Source: Photobacterium piscicola
GTDB taxonomy: Bacteria > Pseudomonadota > Gammaproteobacteria > Enterobacterales > Vibrionaceae
Assembly: GCF_900166965.1 (NCBI RefSeq)
Contig: NZ_FUZI01000002.1
Span: 1-64,000, forward strand
DNA length: 64,000 nt
Direction: 5' to 3'
Part shown: positions 29,686 through 39,348 of the stretch, piece by piece
How the letters are laid out: each line of letters begins with the position of its first letter
Position numbering within the stretch: the first letter of the stretch is position 1
The notes under the pieces: generated by a model
Seen by the model: the letters and a program-made list of their open reading frames with translations, nothing else
The model's database searches: none
Told to the model about the DNA's origin: nothing
Position numbers and translations under genes: made by a program

Positions 29686-30747
29686 TTAACTTAACGTAAT
29701 GCGCTGATAGTTTTTAAGAGACTCACTTTCAGAGCTCTCAAATGTTTTACCTTCACTTTGAATAAAGTACACCGGTAAGTCCTGCTCATTGGCAACAACT
29801 TTCCCTTCTACAGGCCCCAAACATAACATGGAGGTTGCCCACGCATCCCCAACAACAGGATCATGACCAAATACTGATGCTGATACCAAATTATGCGTTA
29901 CAGGTGCACCTGTACGAGTATCTAAAATATGAGAATAATCTTTTTCACCATCCTTAAAGTTATGGTGATAGGTGCCCGATGTATTTAATGAAACACCATC
30001 GTCAGCATTAATATTAACAATAGTATAAGGACGAATACCGTCTTTTAATGCTATCGGCTGTTCAATCGCAACTCGCCACTTTTGCCCTTCCAGTTTGCGG
30101 CCTTTAATTTTCATATCGCCGCCAAACTCAACCAAATAATTATTAACACCATCGGCTTCTAAAATTTTACTTAGCTGACTAATGGCATAGCCTTCACCCA
30201 TTGAGGATAAATCCACTTGTACTTGAGGAATGGTTTTTCTGATCCGTAAATGCACAGGATCTATTTCAATCTTATCAATCCCTATGTCTTTTTTAATCGA
30301 TGCTATTTGCTGTGGTGTAGGGACATGCAAAGTATCCCCCTGAAAGCCCCATAATTTATATAATGGCTGAATTGTTGGGTCATAACATCCATGGCTATCT
30401 TTATTTAATTTTTTGGCTAACGACAACATATATATGAAATCTTTAGACGCAGGTTGCCATTGAGTCGATGTACTGTGGTTAAACTCAGAAATATACGAGT
30501 CATTCCGATAGGTAGAATATTCTTTATCAATCGCTGCCAACTTTTTATTAAATTGCTCTGTCACTTTCGCAACGGGTACATCCTGTTTTGACCAATATGT
30601 CACATGGTAAGTAGTACCTTCAGCAAAACCAGAGATCTTTTGTAACTTTGGCGCTTGGCTACAACCAGACAATACAACAATAGCTGATAACGACAACGCA
30701 GCAACATAGCTTCGCTTTAATAATAACTGTGGCGAACGGGTGAACAT
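29686..30747 (-). CDS. apbE: FAD:protein FMN transferase ApbE
   Basis: A 353-residue periplasmic lipoprotein (lipobox L-S-G-C near Cys29) that attaches FMN to Ser/Thr of respiratory proteins, such as subunits of Na+-NQR and RNF complexes. Family signatures are seen: S-x-Y-I-S-E-F-N near 92-99, V-D-L-S-S-M-G-E-G-Y near 174-183, S-G-T-Y near 253-256, D-T-R-T-G near 276 and a conserved metal-binding Asp/Thr stretch A-W-A-T-S-M-L-C near 303. Its usual targets nqrB/nqrC are not in the window. Single gene. Confidence 0.9.
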   Translation of the reverse strand: MFTRSPQLLLKRSYVAALSLSAIVVLSGCSQAPKLQKISGFAEGTTYHVTYWSKQDVPVAKVTEQFNKKLAAIDKEYSTYRNDSYISEFNHSTSTQWQPASKDFIYMLSLAKKLNKDSHGCYDPTIQPLYKLWGFQGDTLHVPTPQQIASIKKDIGIDKIEIDPVHLRIRKTIPQVQVDLSSMGEGYAISQLSKILEADGVNNYLVEFGGDMKIKGRKLEGQKWRVAIEQPIALKDGIRPYTIVNINADDGVSLNTSGTYHHNFKDGEKDYSHILDTRTGAPVTHNLVSASVFGHDPVVGDAWATSMLCLGPVEGKVVANEQDLPVYFIQSEGKTFESSESESLKNYQRITLS

Positions 30748-31040
30748 AAAAAGGCCTTACCTATCTAAACAATGCCCGCAGTCTAACAATAGCGCGGCAA
30801 TAACTCTAGATGGTATTAGCATATAAGCACCCCCCAACAGTCCTAATGCAAATATCCTACATCAAATTATTTCAATAATACATGCACTGCAACAATTGTT
30901 AAATATTTGTTTTGTCATTGTTTCATTACTTAAAAACGAAAGCATAAAAACGTGACTATCAAGCTATTTAATATTTAGTCAATTACATTTCATACACATA
31001 ATATATTGATTACTAAATATAGATAAACAAGGATGTTTGT

Positions 31041-32585
31041 ATGACTACCAGTATTCAAAAGGTACCATCTCAAAAAAGTAACTGGCTTGATAATATAGAA
31101 AATGTAGGAAATAAAATTCCTGATATCACAATGCTCTTCTTTTGTGCGACCCTATTTTGTATTGCACTCTCTATGGTTCTATCGTGGTTCACTTTTGATT
31201 ACATTCACCCTTTAACGAAAGAACCTATTCAAGTTATCAATTTACTCACACCAAATGAATTAATGGCTTTGTTTACATCAATGACCAAAAATTTCATTAA
31301 TTTCCCTCCATTAGGGATTGTGATTGTTGCAACGCTCGGCATTGGTATCGCGGAAGGATCGGGTTACATATCAACAGCGTTAAAGAAGTTGTTATCTATT
31401 GTTCCTCTTTCAATTGTTACGCCTTCTGTTATTTTTATTGGTATTTTATCGCATGTTGCTTCTGATTCTGCGTATGTGATTTTAATGCCCGTTTCTGCTT
31501 ATATTTTTTATAAGACAGGCAAACATCCTTTAGCAGGTATTGCGGCAGGATTTGCAGGCCTTGCGGGAGGATTTACAGCATCTTACACACCATCAATTAT
31601 TGACCCTATTCTCGCTGGATTCACAGAAACAGGGGCTCAAGTTCTAGATCCTGAATATACGGTTAATGTTCTTTGTAATTTCTTCTATTCCTTTAGTTCA
31701 ACATTTGCAGTCATCGGAAGCTGCTGGTATATCACTGACAAAATCGTTGAACCTCGGTTACATAAATCTATCCCTATTGATGTTGAACAAATTAATGATA
31801 CCAATGAACAACCAACCGTTAATGAGCTAAAAGCATTCCGTATTGCAAATTATGCCTTACTTGGTTTAGTTATTTGCCTAATTGCCTTAATGGTACCCGA
31901 TAACTCATTGTTTAGAGCACCGGATGGATCTCTAACAAGTCCACAAGCACCTGCTATGCAGACAATCGTACCTATGCTACTTATCTTTTTCGCATTACCT
32001 GGATTAGTTTACGGCTTTATCAGCAAAAAGTTCACATCAACCAAAGACGTAACCAAATCAATGGAGAGTATTACAGCATCACTGATTTCATTTATTGTTT
32101 TTGCCTTTTTCTGTGCTCAATTTTTATATTGTTTTAGTACATCAAATATTGGCAGTCTTATTGCCTTATCAGGTGCAGAGGCATTAAAAGCGATTAACAT
32201 GCCAGGAAAGATCACTATTTTAGGTGTGATCATACTCACCGCCGGCTTAAATTTAATCATTACATCAGCATCCTCTAAATGGGCAATTCTCGCTCCCGTA
32301 TTAGTGCCAATGCTAATGGCTGTCGGCTTATCGCCTGAATTAACTCAGGCTGCATTTCGTATTTCAGATAGTGCTATCAACGTAAGCACACCGATGTATG
32401 CTTTTTATCCTCTTATTATTTCTTACATGCAGCGTTACTGTTCACAATCAGGCATAGGTACTCTGGTATCAATGATGGTGCCCTATTCCATTGGTCTATT
32501 AATTACATTAACGGCAATGTTATATCTTTTCTGGGGATTAGATATCCCACTAGGTTTCAACAGTGGTTACACCTATGGAAACTAA
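31041..32585 (+). CDS. AbgT-family transporter
   Basis: A 514-residue multi-helix inner-membrane transporter of the AbgT family, known for uptake of p-aminobenzoyl-glutamate (E. coli AbgT, 508 residues) or for drug efflux (MtrF). Helix-break segments S-D-S-A-Y-V-I-L-M-P near 140 and I-T-S-A-S-S-K-W-A-I-L-A-P near 414 are typical of this fold. It lies 16 bp before a peptidase T gene, so a peptide-like substrate that is hydrolysed after uptake is a reasonable inference. Confidence 0.88.
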   Translation: MTTSIQKVPSQKSNWLDNIENVGNKIPDITMLFFCATLFCIALSMVLSWFTFDYIHPLTKEPIQVINLLTPNELMALFTSMTKNFINFPPLGIVIVATLGIGIAEGSGYISTALKKLLSIVPLSIVTPSVIFIGILSHVASDSAYVILMPVSAYIFYKTGKHPLAGIAAGFAGLAGGFTASYTPSIIDPILAGFTETGAQVLDPEYTVNVLCNFFYSFSSTFAVIGSCWYITDKIVEPRLHKSIPIDVEQINDTNEQPTVNELKAFRIANYALLGLVICLIALMVPDNSLFRAPDGSLTSPQAPAMQTIVPMLLIFFALPGLVYGFISKKFTSTKDVTKSMESITASLISFIVFAFFCAQFLYCFSTSNIGSLIALSGAEALKAINMPGKITILGVIILTAGLNLIITSASSKWAILAPVLVPMLMAVGLSPELTQAAFRISDSAINVSTPMYAFYPLIISYMQRYCSQSGIGTLVSMMVPYSIGLLITLTAMLYLFWGLDIPLGFNSGYTYGN

Positions 32586-32601
32586 TAACAAAGGATTTAT
32601 A

Positions 32602-33822
32602 ATGAATATTGAACAAATTTTATGTGACCGCTTTCAGCGTTATGTTGCAATAAGTAGCCAATCTGATGCTAATAACCAGGAACTGCCTTCATCTTCAGGA
32701 CAGTATCAACTTGCACAGTTACTTCATGACGAACTAAAGAATTTGGGCTATAACAATATAACGTTACACCCTAACAGTATTTTAATTGCCCATTTGCCAG
32801 GAAATAAACCCAATGCAAAGACATTGGGCTTTATTGCTCATTTAGACACTGTTGATGTTGGTTTAAGTCCAAATATTACTTCCCAATTACTCACTTATAA
32901 TGGGAAACCTCTTTGTTTAAATGCTGATCAACAAATTTATATCAGCGAACAAACCCACCCAGAATTAGCTAAATACCATCATCAAGATATTTTCTTCTCT
33001 GATGGTACAAGTGTATTGGGCGCTGATGATAAAGCGGCTATTGCAGTATTAATGACTTTAGCTGAACAATTAATAACAACAAAGACACCCCATGGTGATA
33101 TTTATCTAGCCTTTGTTCCAGATGAAGAAATTGGTTTACGTGGTGCAAAAGCATTAGATTTAAAAGACTTCCCAGTTGAGCATTGCTACACAATTGATTG
33201 TTGCGAACGTGGTGAGGTTATTTATGAAACCTTTAATGCAGGCAGCGCACAACTATCAATTACAGGTATAACTGCACATCCAATGAGTGCAAAAAATGTA
33301 TTGGTTAACCCTAACTTAATTGCTGCTGATTTTATATCAATGCTTAATGATATGGGTAAACCAGAACAAACTGCGGAACGCGAAGGGTATTTTTGGGTAA
33401 CAGATATTAATGGTAACCAAAATACTGCATCTGTATCTGTGGCTATACGTGATTTCGATCAAGAACATTATAATGCTCGAAAATCCTATCTAACAACACT
33501 CACTGCATTTTTACGACATAAACACCCCAAAGCGGATATTAATATTACATTAACCGATATTTATAATAATATTTCACAAGCGATGGGCAGTGATACTGAA
33601 GCTTTAACTCGATTATACCAAGCGCTCGAAAATACGAATATACCAGCAAAAACTATTGCTATGCGAGGCGGAACAGATGGCTCTGCACTTTCTGTAAAAG
33701 GATTATTTACCCCTAACTTTTTTACTGGCGCACATAACTTCCACAGCGCGTTTGAATTCTTACCTATCCCCTCTTTTGTTGATAGTTATCGAGTAGCAAA
33801 AACATTAGTAGATATGGCTTAA
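32602..33822 (+). CDS. pepT: Peptidase T (tripeptide aminopeptidase, M20 family)
   Basis: A 406-residue M20 zinc metallopeptidase. The metal-binding sites are H-L-D-T-V-D near residue 73, L-G-A-D-D-K near 140-146, P-D-E-E-I-G-L near 175 and the C-terminal H-N-F-H region. E. coli PepT (408) is similar in size. The start at 32602 has AAAGGA six bases before it; an upstream ATG at 32563 overlaps the transporter and is unlikely. In the same operon as the AbgT-family gene. The enzyme may cleave the imported substrate; its peptide specificity is inferred. Confidence 0.85.
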   Translation: MNIEQILCDRFQRYVAISSQSDANNQELPSSSGQYQLAQLLHDELKNLGYNNITLHPNSILIAHLPGNKPNAKTLGFIAHLDTVDVGLSPNITSQLLTYNGKPLCLNADQQIYISEQTHPELAKYHHQDIFFSDGTSVLGADDKAAIAVLMTLAEQLITTKTPHGDIYLAFVPDEEIGLRGAKALDLKDFPVEHCYTIDCCERGEVIYETFNAGSAQLSITGITAHPMSAKNVLVNPNLIAADFISMLNDMGKPEQTAEREGYFWVTDINGNQNTASVSVAIRDFDQEHYNARKSYLTTLTAFLRHKHPKADINITLTDIYNNISQAMGSDTEALTRLYQALENTNIPAKTIAMRGGTDGSALSVKGLFTPNFFTGAHNFHSAFEFLPIPSFVDSYRVAKTLVDMA

Positions 33823-33828
33823 TCACTC

Positions 33829-33858
33829 AAAGCGGTATAAGTTTCTTATATCGCTTTT
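33829..33858 (+). terminator. Terminator of the abgT-like/pepT operon
   Basis: 13-bp stem with one wobble around a 3-base loop (AAAGCGGTATAAG and its partner), T tail. Confidence 0.7.
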
Positions 33859-33919
33859 CCACTTACACTAATCAGTTGTATTACATTTGTCTTCAAACCA
33901 TCTTATTTCCACAGTAAAA

Positions 33920-33937
33920 CTGCCATATTTTTGTCAT
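33920..33937 (+). promoter_or_regulatory. PhoB box before the alkaline phosphatase
   Basis: Two 7-mers CTGCCAT and TTGTCAT separated by 4 bp match the PHO box (CTGTCAT-N4-CTGTCAT) at 12 of 14 positions. A -10-like TGTAAT starts 10 bp downstream (33948), the spacing of PhoB-activated promoters. Confidence 0.7.
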
Positions 33938-33986
33938 CAAACCCTGTTGTAATTACGGAAAATTACTTGCATAACAAGGGTTAAAC

Positions 33987-35564
33987 GTGACTACATTAAT
34001 TAAATCTCTTACCACTATCGTTATTTCAGCAGCGCTCGTATCGCCAGTACAGGCAACCGAAATTAAGAATATTATTCTAATGATTGGTGACGGTATGGGT
34101 CCTCAACAGGTAGGTTTATTAGAAAGCTATGCCGACCTTGCTCCGCATTCTATTTATAACGGTCAGAAGACAGCTTTGTATAAATTAGCTCAGCAAGGTG
34201 TTATCGGCGCGTCACTCACCCACCCTAATGATGCCATTGTTGTCGATTCTGCATGTTCAGCCACAATGTTAGCAACGGGAGTTATGACAGGATCAGAGGT
34301 TATCGGTATCGATGCTGATGGTAATAGTGTTGAGACAGTATTAGAAAAAGCAAAGCGTATGGGTAAAGCGACAGGATTAGTTTCAGACACCCGTATCACT
34401 CACGCAACCCCAGCTGCTTTTGCTGCCCACCAGCCCCATCGTTCACTGGAAAATGAAATCGCTTCAGACTTATTATCTGCAAACGTTGATGTGATGCTAT
34501 CGGGTGGATTACGTAATTGGTTACCACAATCAGTAGACGCTGCAGGTGCAATATCAAAACAGTTACCTTCGCTATCGGCTACTGATCTTTCTCTAAAGTC
34601 AAAACGTAAAGATGACCGTAATTTACTCTTAGAGGCTCAGCAACAAGGCTACGCTTTAGCTTTTAACAAAGAGATGTTACTACAATCAAAAACAGAGAAA
34701 TTATTAGGTTTATTTGCAAGTTCAGGAATGAATGACGGTATTCAAAACAGTGCGACAGTAAATGATCCTCAACGTACGCAACCGACATTAAAAGAAATGA
34801 CAGATAAGGCGCTAGATATTCTATCAAAAGACAAAGATGGCTTTTTCTTAATGGTTGAAGGTGGTCAAATTGATTGGGCTGGACACAGTAATGATGCAGG
34901 TACTATGCTGCATGAAATGATTAAATTTGATCAAGCGGTTGAATCTGTTTATCAATGGGCACAAGGCCGTGATGACACCTTAATTATTGTTACCGCAGAT
35001 CATGAAACAGGCTCATTTGGCTTTAGTTACTCTGGTTACCAATTACCAAAGCCACAAAAACGCAGTGGTGAAGCATTTAAACAACAAGATTATGCTCCTA
35101 ACTTTAATTTTGGTGCATTTACCGTACTCGATGATCTTTATAAACAAAAAATGAGTTATGCCAATATGTTAGCAACATTAAATACACTCAACAAAGATCA
35201 ACAAACACCGCAAAACTTAGCTTCGATTATTAATAACAATAGCGAGTTTCCAATAACAGAAGCTCAAGCTAAAGCAATATTGACTGATAAAATCAACCCT
35301 TATCACAAAGATGATCACAGTTATTTATCCGCAACAGATATTCCTGCCATTCACGATTTTGATGCTTTCTACCCTTATAACGATCGCGCTAATCTGATTG
35401 CTCGTGCTCAAGCAACCCAACAAAATATTGTCTGGGGAACAGGTACTCACACCCATACTCCCGTTAATGTCTTTGCATGGGGACCTGCCGCTACCATTTT
35501 ACCTGTGTCTAAAATCATGCATCACTCACAATTAGGTGAGTTCATTAAAAACCAAGTTAAGTAA
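33987..35564 (+). CDS. phoA: Alkaline phosphatase (PhoA family)
   Basis: A 525-residue periplasmic phosphomonoesterase with a signal peptide (cleavage after A-T near 23). The catalytic Ser is in V-V-D-S-A-C-S-A-T near 77-85, with metal ligands in I-G-D-G-M-G near 32-37, E-G-G-Q-I-D-W-A-G-H near 288 and T-A-D-H-E-T near 335. Its length agrees with the marine Vibrio-type alkaline phosphatase with surface loops. It starts at a GTG with AAGGG upstream. A PhoB box and promoter stand directly before it, so phosphate starvation should induce it. Confidence 0.92.
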   Translation: MTTLIKSLTTIVISAALVSPVQATEIKNIILMIGDGMGPQQVGLLESYADLAPHSIYNGQKTALYKLAQQGVIGASLTHPNDAIVVDSACSATMLATGVMTGSEVIGIDADGNSVETVLEKAKRMGKATGLVSDTRITHATPAAFAAHQPHRSLENEIASDLLSANVDVMLSGGLRNWLPQSVDAAGAISKQLPSLSATDLSLKSKRKDDRNLLLEAQQQGYALAFNKEMLLQSKTEKLLGLFASSGMNDGIQNSATVNDPQRTQPTLKEMTDKALDILSKDKDGFFLMVEGGQIDWAGHSNDAGTMLHEMIKFDQAVESVYQWAQGRDDTLIIVTADHETGSFGFSYSGYQLPKPQKRSGEAFKQQDYAPNFNFGAFTVLDDLYKQKMSYANMLATLNTLNKDQQTPQNLASIINNNSEFPITEAQAKAILTDKINPYHKDDHSYLSATDIPAIHDFDAFYPYNDRANLIARAQATQQNIVWGTGTHTHTPVNVFAWGPAATILPVSKIMHHSQLGEFIKNQVK

Positions 35565-35580
35565 CTTATCTTATTTAACC

Positions 35581-35618
35581 CCCTCAATGACTTTGATTAT
35601 ACTCATTGTCATTGAGGG
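35581..35618. terminator. Bidirectional terminator, phoA / efflux operon
   Basis: 11-bp perfect stem CCCTCAATGAC / GTCATTGAGGG between convergent transcripts. Confidence 0.75.
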
Positions 35619-35661
35619 CTTATTGGCAATATAACCGGTATTCGTTCAATAAATAGAATCA

Positions 35662-36771
35662 CTAATCTAACGTTTTCTTAAACCTAATTGACGCAATAAT
35701 TAACCCAATAATCGTAAATATGACTAACCATAACGTATCTCGCCACAGATCAACCAAATCAGCCCCTCGCAACACAATACCGCGAATAATACGAATAAAG
35801 TGTGTCGTTGGTAATACCTCCGCAATCCATTGAGCAACAACAGGCATACCTTCATACGGAAACATAAATCCTGACAGCAAAATAGACGGCAATAATATAA
35901 ATATTGTCATTTGCATGGCTTGTAACTGCGTTGTTGCCTTTGTTGATATCACTAAGCCGAGCGTTAAACTTGCCAGAATAAATAACACGGTTCCTAGAAA
36001 AATTTGTACTAACGAGCCATTGATTGGTACATCAAAAATGACATACCCTAATCCTAAAATAATGATTGATTGAATAATACCGATAAAAATATACGGTGTT
36101 ATCTTAGCGAGCATTAATTCTAATGGTTGAATTGGCGTGGTAATCAATAACTCTAAATTGCCTTGCTCACGCTCTCTTACAATCGTTACAGAAGTAAATA
36201 GAATCATTGTCATGGTTAATATAATTCCAAGTAATCCAGGAATAATATTAATTGCAGACCGACGCTCAGGATTAAAATATAACGTTACTTCAAAATTATT
36301 TGGCTGTACTTTTCGTTGTGGAATAACTTCTGTTAATGGCATTTTTTGTAATTGCATAATGGTAGAACTAATCAATGCATCCGATCCATCAACAAGCCAT
36401 TGCCCAATCACTTGCTGCTGGCCTATTCGACGTTGAAAATCAGACGGAAGCACTAATACCGCTTTTACTGTGCCATCCATAATCGCTTGTTGGCCTTGTT
36501 GCGGTGTCGCGTAACTTGCGATCACATCAACGACCTGCGTAGCTTTAATCGATTCCACCAACATCCGGCCAGTCGCTGAGTGGCTTTGATCGACTATCGC
36601 AGTAGGAACATTTCTAACATTAGTATTGATGGCATAACCAAATAATAACAATTGAATGAGCGGGATCATCACGATCATACCAAAGGTGATACGATCCCGA
36701 CTTAGCTGCCGTAACTCTTTACTAACAATTGCATTGATCCGTAACAGACTCCACCATAAGCGAGTGATCAT
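35662..36771 (-). CDS. ABC-2 type permease (YbhR-like)
   Basis: A 369-residue membrane protein with an N-terminal helix, a periplasmic domain of about 130 residues and five C-terminal helices, matching ABC-2 exporters of the YbhR/YbhS/YhhJ group. The conserved V-R-E-R-E-Q-G-N-L-E-L-L-I-T-T-P-I near 196-212 is diagnostic. Its start overlaps the ATPase stop by 4 bp. It is the only permease gene here, so it probably acts as a homodimer. Confidence 0.88.
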   Translation of the reverse strand: MITRLWWSLLRINAIVSKELRQLSRDRITFGMIVMIPLIQLLLFGYAINTNVRNVPTAIVDQSHSATGRMLVESIKATQVVDVIASYATPQQGQQAIMDGTVKAVLVLPSDFQRRIGQQQVIGQWLVDGSDALISSTIMQLQKMPLTEVIPQRKVQPNNFEVTLYFNPERRSAINIIPGLLGIILTMTMILFTSVTIVREREQGNLELLITTPIQPLELMLAKITPYIFIGIIQSIIILGLGYVIFDVPINGSLVQIFLGTVLFILASLTLGLVISTKATTQLQAMQMTIFILLPSILLSGFMFPYEGMPVVAQWIAEVLPTTHFIRIIRGIVLRGADLVDLWRDTLWLVIFTIIGLIIASIRFKKTLD

Positions 36772-37694
36772 TGTCGTCTCTCCCCTGTGCAGGTTACAAA
36801 AACATCCTCAAGGCTTGGTCGACTGATAGTCATAACAGCTTGTGCTAATGTCGGTATTTGTAGTTGTAGCCAAGCGATGGGATCGTTAATATCTTTTGAC
36901 ACTAATACCCGTAATCGAATCCCTAATTGTGCAGCTGATCTCACCTGAGGAAGTTGTATCATTTGCGCTTTAAGTTGCCGTAATTGCTGCGCTTCTATCT
37001 CAACAACAGTTACCGCCATCGCATCCATTAGCGCGTAAGGTGATCCATTAGCACGTACCACACCAGCATCCATAATAGCTAAACCATGGCAACGTTCAGC
37101 TTCATCCATATAATGGGTTGTGACTAAAATGGTGGTACCTTGATCAGAAAGATCAAATAGTTGCTCCCAAAATTCACGGCGATTTTCAGGATCAACCGCC
37201 GAGGTAGGTTCATCTAGCAGTAGTAAATCTGGCTGGTGGATTGTTGCGGCGGCTAAAGAAAGTCGTTGTCGTTGACCACCACTTAACTCTCCTGCTCGGC
37301 GTTTTGCCCGTTGATCAAGCCCATATGTCATTAACTGTTGTTGAATTCGTCGCTTACGCTCCACTTTAGGTATACCAAAAATCTGCCCCATAAATTCAAG
37401 ATTTTCTTGAACAGTTAAATCTTGGTATAGCGAAAATTTTTGTGTCATATAGCCAATGCGTAAACGTAATTGTTCTGCTTGACGTGGAATATCTAGCCCC
37501 AGTACATTTACAGAGCCTGTCGTTGGTGTTAATAGCCCAGTTAACATTCTTAATGTAGTAGATTTACCGCAGCCATTAGGGCCTAAAAAACCATAAATAG
37601 TCCCTTTGGGTACCGTTAGATTAAGTTTATCAACGGCAACAAAATCACCAAAATTACGGCTTAGATTGGTTGCAACAATAGCCTGTTCACTCAT
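36768..37694 (-). CDS. ABC exporter ATPase (YbhF-like, single domain)
   Basis: A 308-residue ABC ATPase. Walker A G-P-N-G-C-G-K-S-T near 37-45, signature L-S-G-G-Q-R-Q-R-L near 137, Walker B L-L-L-L-D-E-P near 156. E. coli YbhF has two tandem ATPase domains, this has one. The ATG at 37694 has GGAG seven bases upstream and overlaps the end of the membrane-fusion gene by 8 bp; a longer frame to 37757 is not used. Confidence 0.9.
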   Translation of the reverse strand: MSEQAIVATNLSRNFGDFVAVDKLNLTVPKGTIYGFLGPNGCGKSTTLRMLTGLLTPTTGSVNVLGLDIPRQAEQLRLRIGYMTQKFSLYQDLTVQENLEFMGQIFGIPKVERKRRIQQQLMTYGLDQRAKRRAGELSGGQRQRLSLAAATIHQPDLLLLDEPTSAVDPENRREFWEQLFDLSDQGTTILVTTHYMDEAERCHGLAIMDAGVVRANGSPYALMDAMAVTVVEIEAQQLRQLKAQMIQLPQVRSAAQLGIRLRVLVSKDINDPIAWLQLQIPTLAQAVMTISRPSLEDVFVTCTGERRQ

Positions 37695-38649
37695 GAGGCA
37701 TCTCCACTTGCACTGGAACGCCCGCAGGTAATTCACGACCACTATCAGGAAAAACAACCTCAGCCAAATACACTAATCGCGCTTTATCGCTGCCATTTAA
37801 GGTGTAATAAGGCGTAAAAGAAGGGATTGTCGCTACCCAACGTACAATGCCTTGATAAGAGCTCTTAATGCCATCAACATGAATGGTTAATTTTTTTCCC
37901 GCAGTTATATTGACTCGATAAGGCTCTGGAACATAAATACGTGCATAAGGGACAGTTTCGGTAGTGATAATTGCAACCGTCGCATCTTTAGCGACACGAT
38001 CACCCACATGATAAGGTAAATGTTCTAAAATCCCATTACGGGTTGCGACAATAGTATAATCTTGAAGAATTTGTTGCTGAAGCTCGACTTCTGCCGCCGC
38101 CATCACCAATACCGCTTGTGCCTGTTTTATATCTTCAATACGCTCGCCATGCAGCAATTTATCTAATTCATTAATCGCTGCTTGTAATTCAGCGTGCGCA
38201 ATATCCCGTTGCGTCTGTGCACTATCTCGTTCCGCCGTAGACACCATTTTCTTTAAAAATAGCCGCTTAATACGTAAATTATCAGTATTTTTATCTCTAA
38301 AATTAGCTTGGTATTGTTCTACTTGTGCTTGAGCTGCTGCAATATCTTCTGGGCGAGAGCCATTTGTTAAACGCTGTAAGTAAGCCAGTGCTTGCTGTTG
38401 TTGTGCTTGCGCTTTAGTGAGCCTCGTTTGCTGTTGTTGAGATTGTAATGTAACGACAACCTCTCCTTTTTTAACAACATGACCCTCCATAACAGGTTGT
38501 GTTGTAATAATTTCATTTGCTGTTGCCGTCAGTGCAACTTGATCACGCTCAGTAGAACCTAAAGCCAATGCATCTCGATGATCATTACAGCCAGAAATAA
38601 CGAGCAAAAATGGAATAAAAATACAGTAGCTCGATAATAAACCTTTCAT
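37687..38649 (-). CDS. HlyD-family membrane fusion lipoprotein (YbhG-like)
   Basis: A 320-residue periplasmic adaptor with a lipobox (V-I-S-G-C, Cys21), a biotinyl-lipoyl-like half (V-M-E-G-H-V-V-K-K-G-E near 49-59), a long alpha-helical coiled coil rich in Gln and Ala (about 65-185), then the barrel half with P-Y-H-V-G-D-R-V-A. It links the inner-membrane ABC exporter to an outer-membrane channel. Start at 38649 has GGAG six bases upstream; two earlier in-frame starts are rejected. Confidence 0.88.
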   Translation of the reverse strand: MKGLLSSYCIFIPFLLVISGCNDHRDALALGSTERDQVALTATANEIITTQPVMEGHVVKKGEVVVTLQSQQQQTRLTKAQAQQQQALAYLQRLTNGSRPEDIAAAQAQVEQYQANFRDKNTDNLRIKRLFLKKMVSTAERDSAQTQRDIAHAELQAAINELDKLLHGERIEDIKQAQAVLVMAAAEVELQQQILQDYTIVATRNGILEHLPYHVGDRVAKDATVAIITTETVPYARIYVPEPYRVNITAGKKLTIHVDGIKSSYQGIVRWVATIPSFTPYYTLNGSDKARLVYLAEVVFPDSGRELPAGVPVQVEMPHE

Positions 38650-38691
38650 GGTCCACTCCATTGAAGTCAAATAATGTCCATTAAAATTACG

Positions 38692-39348
38692 TTATAGTGA
38701 TTCTTTTAGCGGTAATAACAATCCACCTGTAATAACTTTTAAATTATGCTCAAGTAAATTTACGAAAAAAGCTTCATTTGTCTCAACACCTTGAATATTC
38801 AATATCGAAGGGGGTGCGATAAAAGGAAAAACCATTAAACTAATAAAAGAAATTTTGCATAGATGCGGATCTAAATCAGAGCGAATAATATTTTGTTGCG
38901 CTAACTGTTCAAAAATTCGATGTTGTAATGGCTGTGTTATTTCAGTAAATATTTTTTCCATCGATTGACGTTGACTGTTTGTATTGGGTAAATACATTAA
39001 TTGAAAAATCAGTCGTGGAAAGCTGGGGTTAACCGTCATTACGCGATAATACGTTCGCATCAACTCACATAAACTGTTGGTATTTTTTTCGACCAATAAT
39101 TGCTGTATCAATACTTGAATAGGTGCAAGAGTTTCCCGTACCATCGTTTCAAACAGTCCCTCTTTAGAATTAAAATAATAACGAATCATCGCTACATTTA
39201 TTCCTGATTTTTGAGCGATCATACGTGTTGATACTTTGTCGTAAGTCATCACTGAAAATAATTCACGTGCATTATTAATTAATAACTGGCGAGTATTAAG
39301 ATCAATAATTGGACGTCCACTACGTCGCTTATCTATTACACTGCTCAT
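38692..39348 (-). CDS. TetR/AcrR-family regulator (CecR-like)
   Basis: A 218-residue regulator. The N-terminal helix-turn-helix (about 15-60) includes T-R-M-I-A-Q-K-S-G-I-N-V-A-M-I-R-Y-Y-F, followed by a C-terminal ligand-binding domain. It is first in the operon with the exporter genes, 43 bp before the HlyD gene start, like cecR in front of ybhGFSR. It probably represses its own operon. ATG at 39348 has a GAGG ribosome-binding site five bases upstream. Confidence 0.88.
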   Translation of the reverse strand: MSSVIDKRRSGRPIIDLNTRQLLINNARELFSVMTYDKVSTRMIAQKSGINVAMIRYYFNSKEGLFETMVRETLAPIQVLIQQLLVEKNTNSLCELMRTYYRVMTVNPSFPRLIFQLMYLPNTNSQRQSMEKIFTEITQPLQHRIFEQLAQQNIIRSDLDPHLCKISFISLMVFPFIAPPSILNIQGVETNEAFFVNLLEHNLKVITGGLLLPLKESL

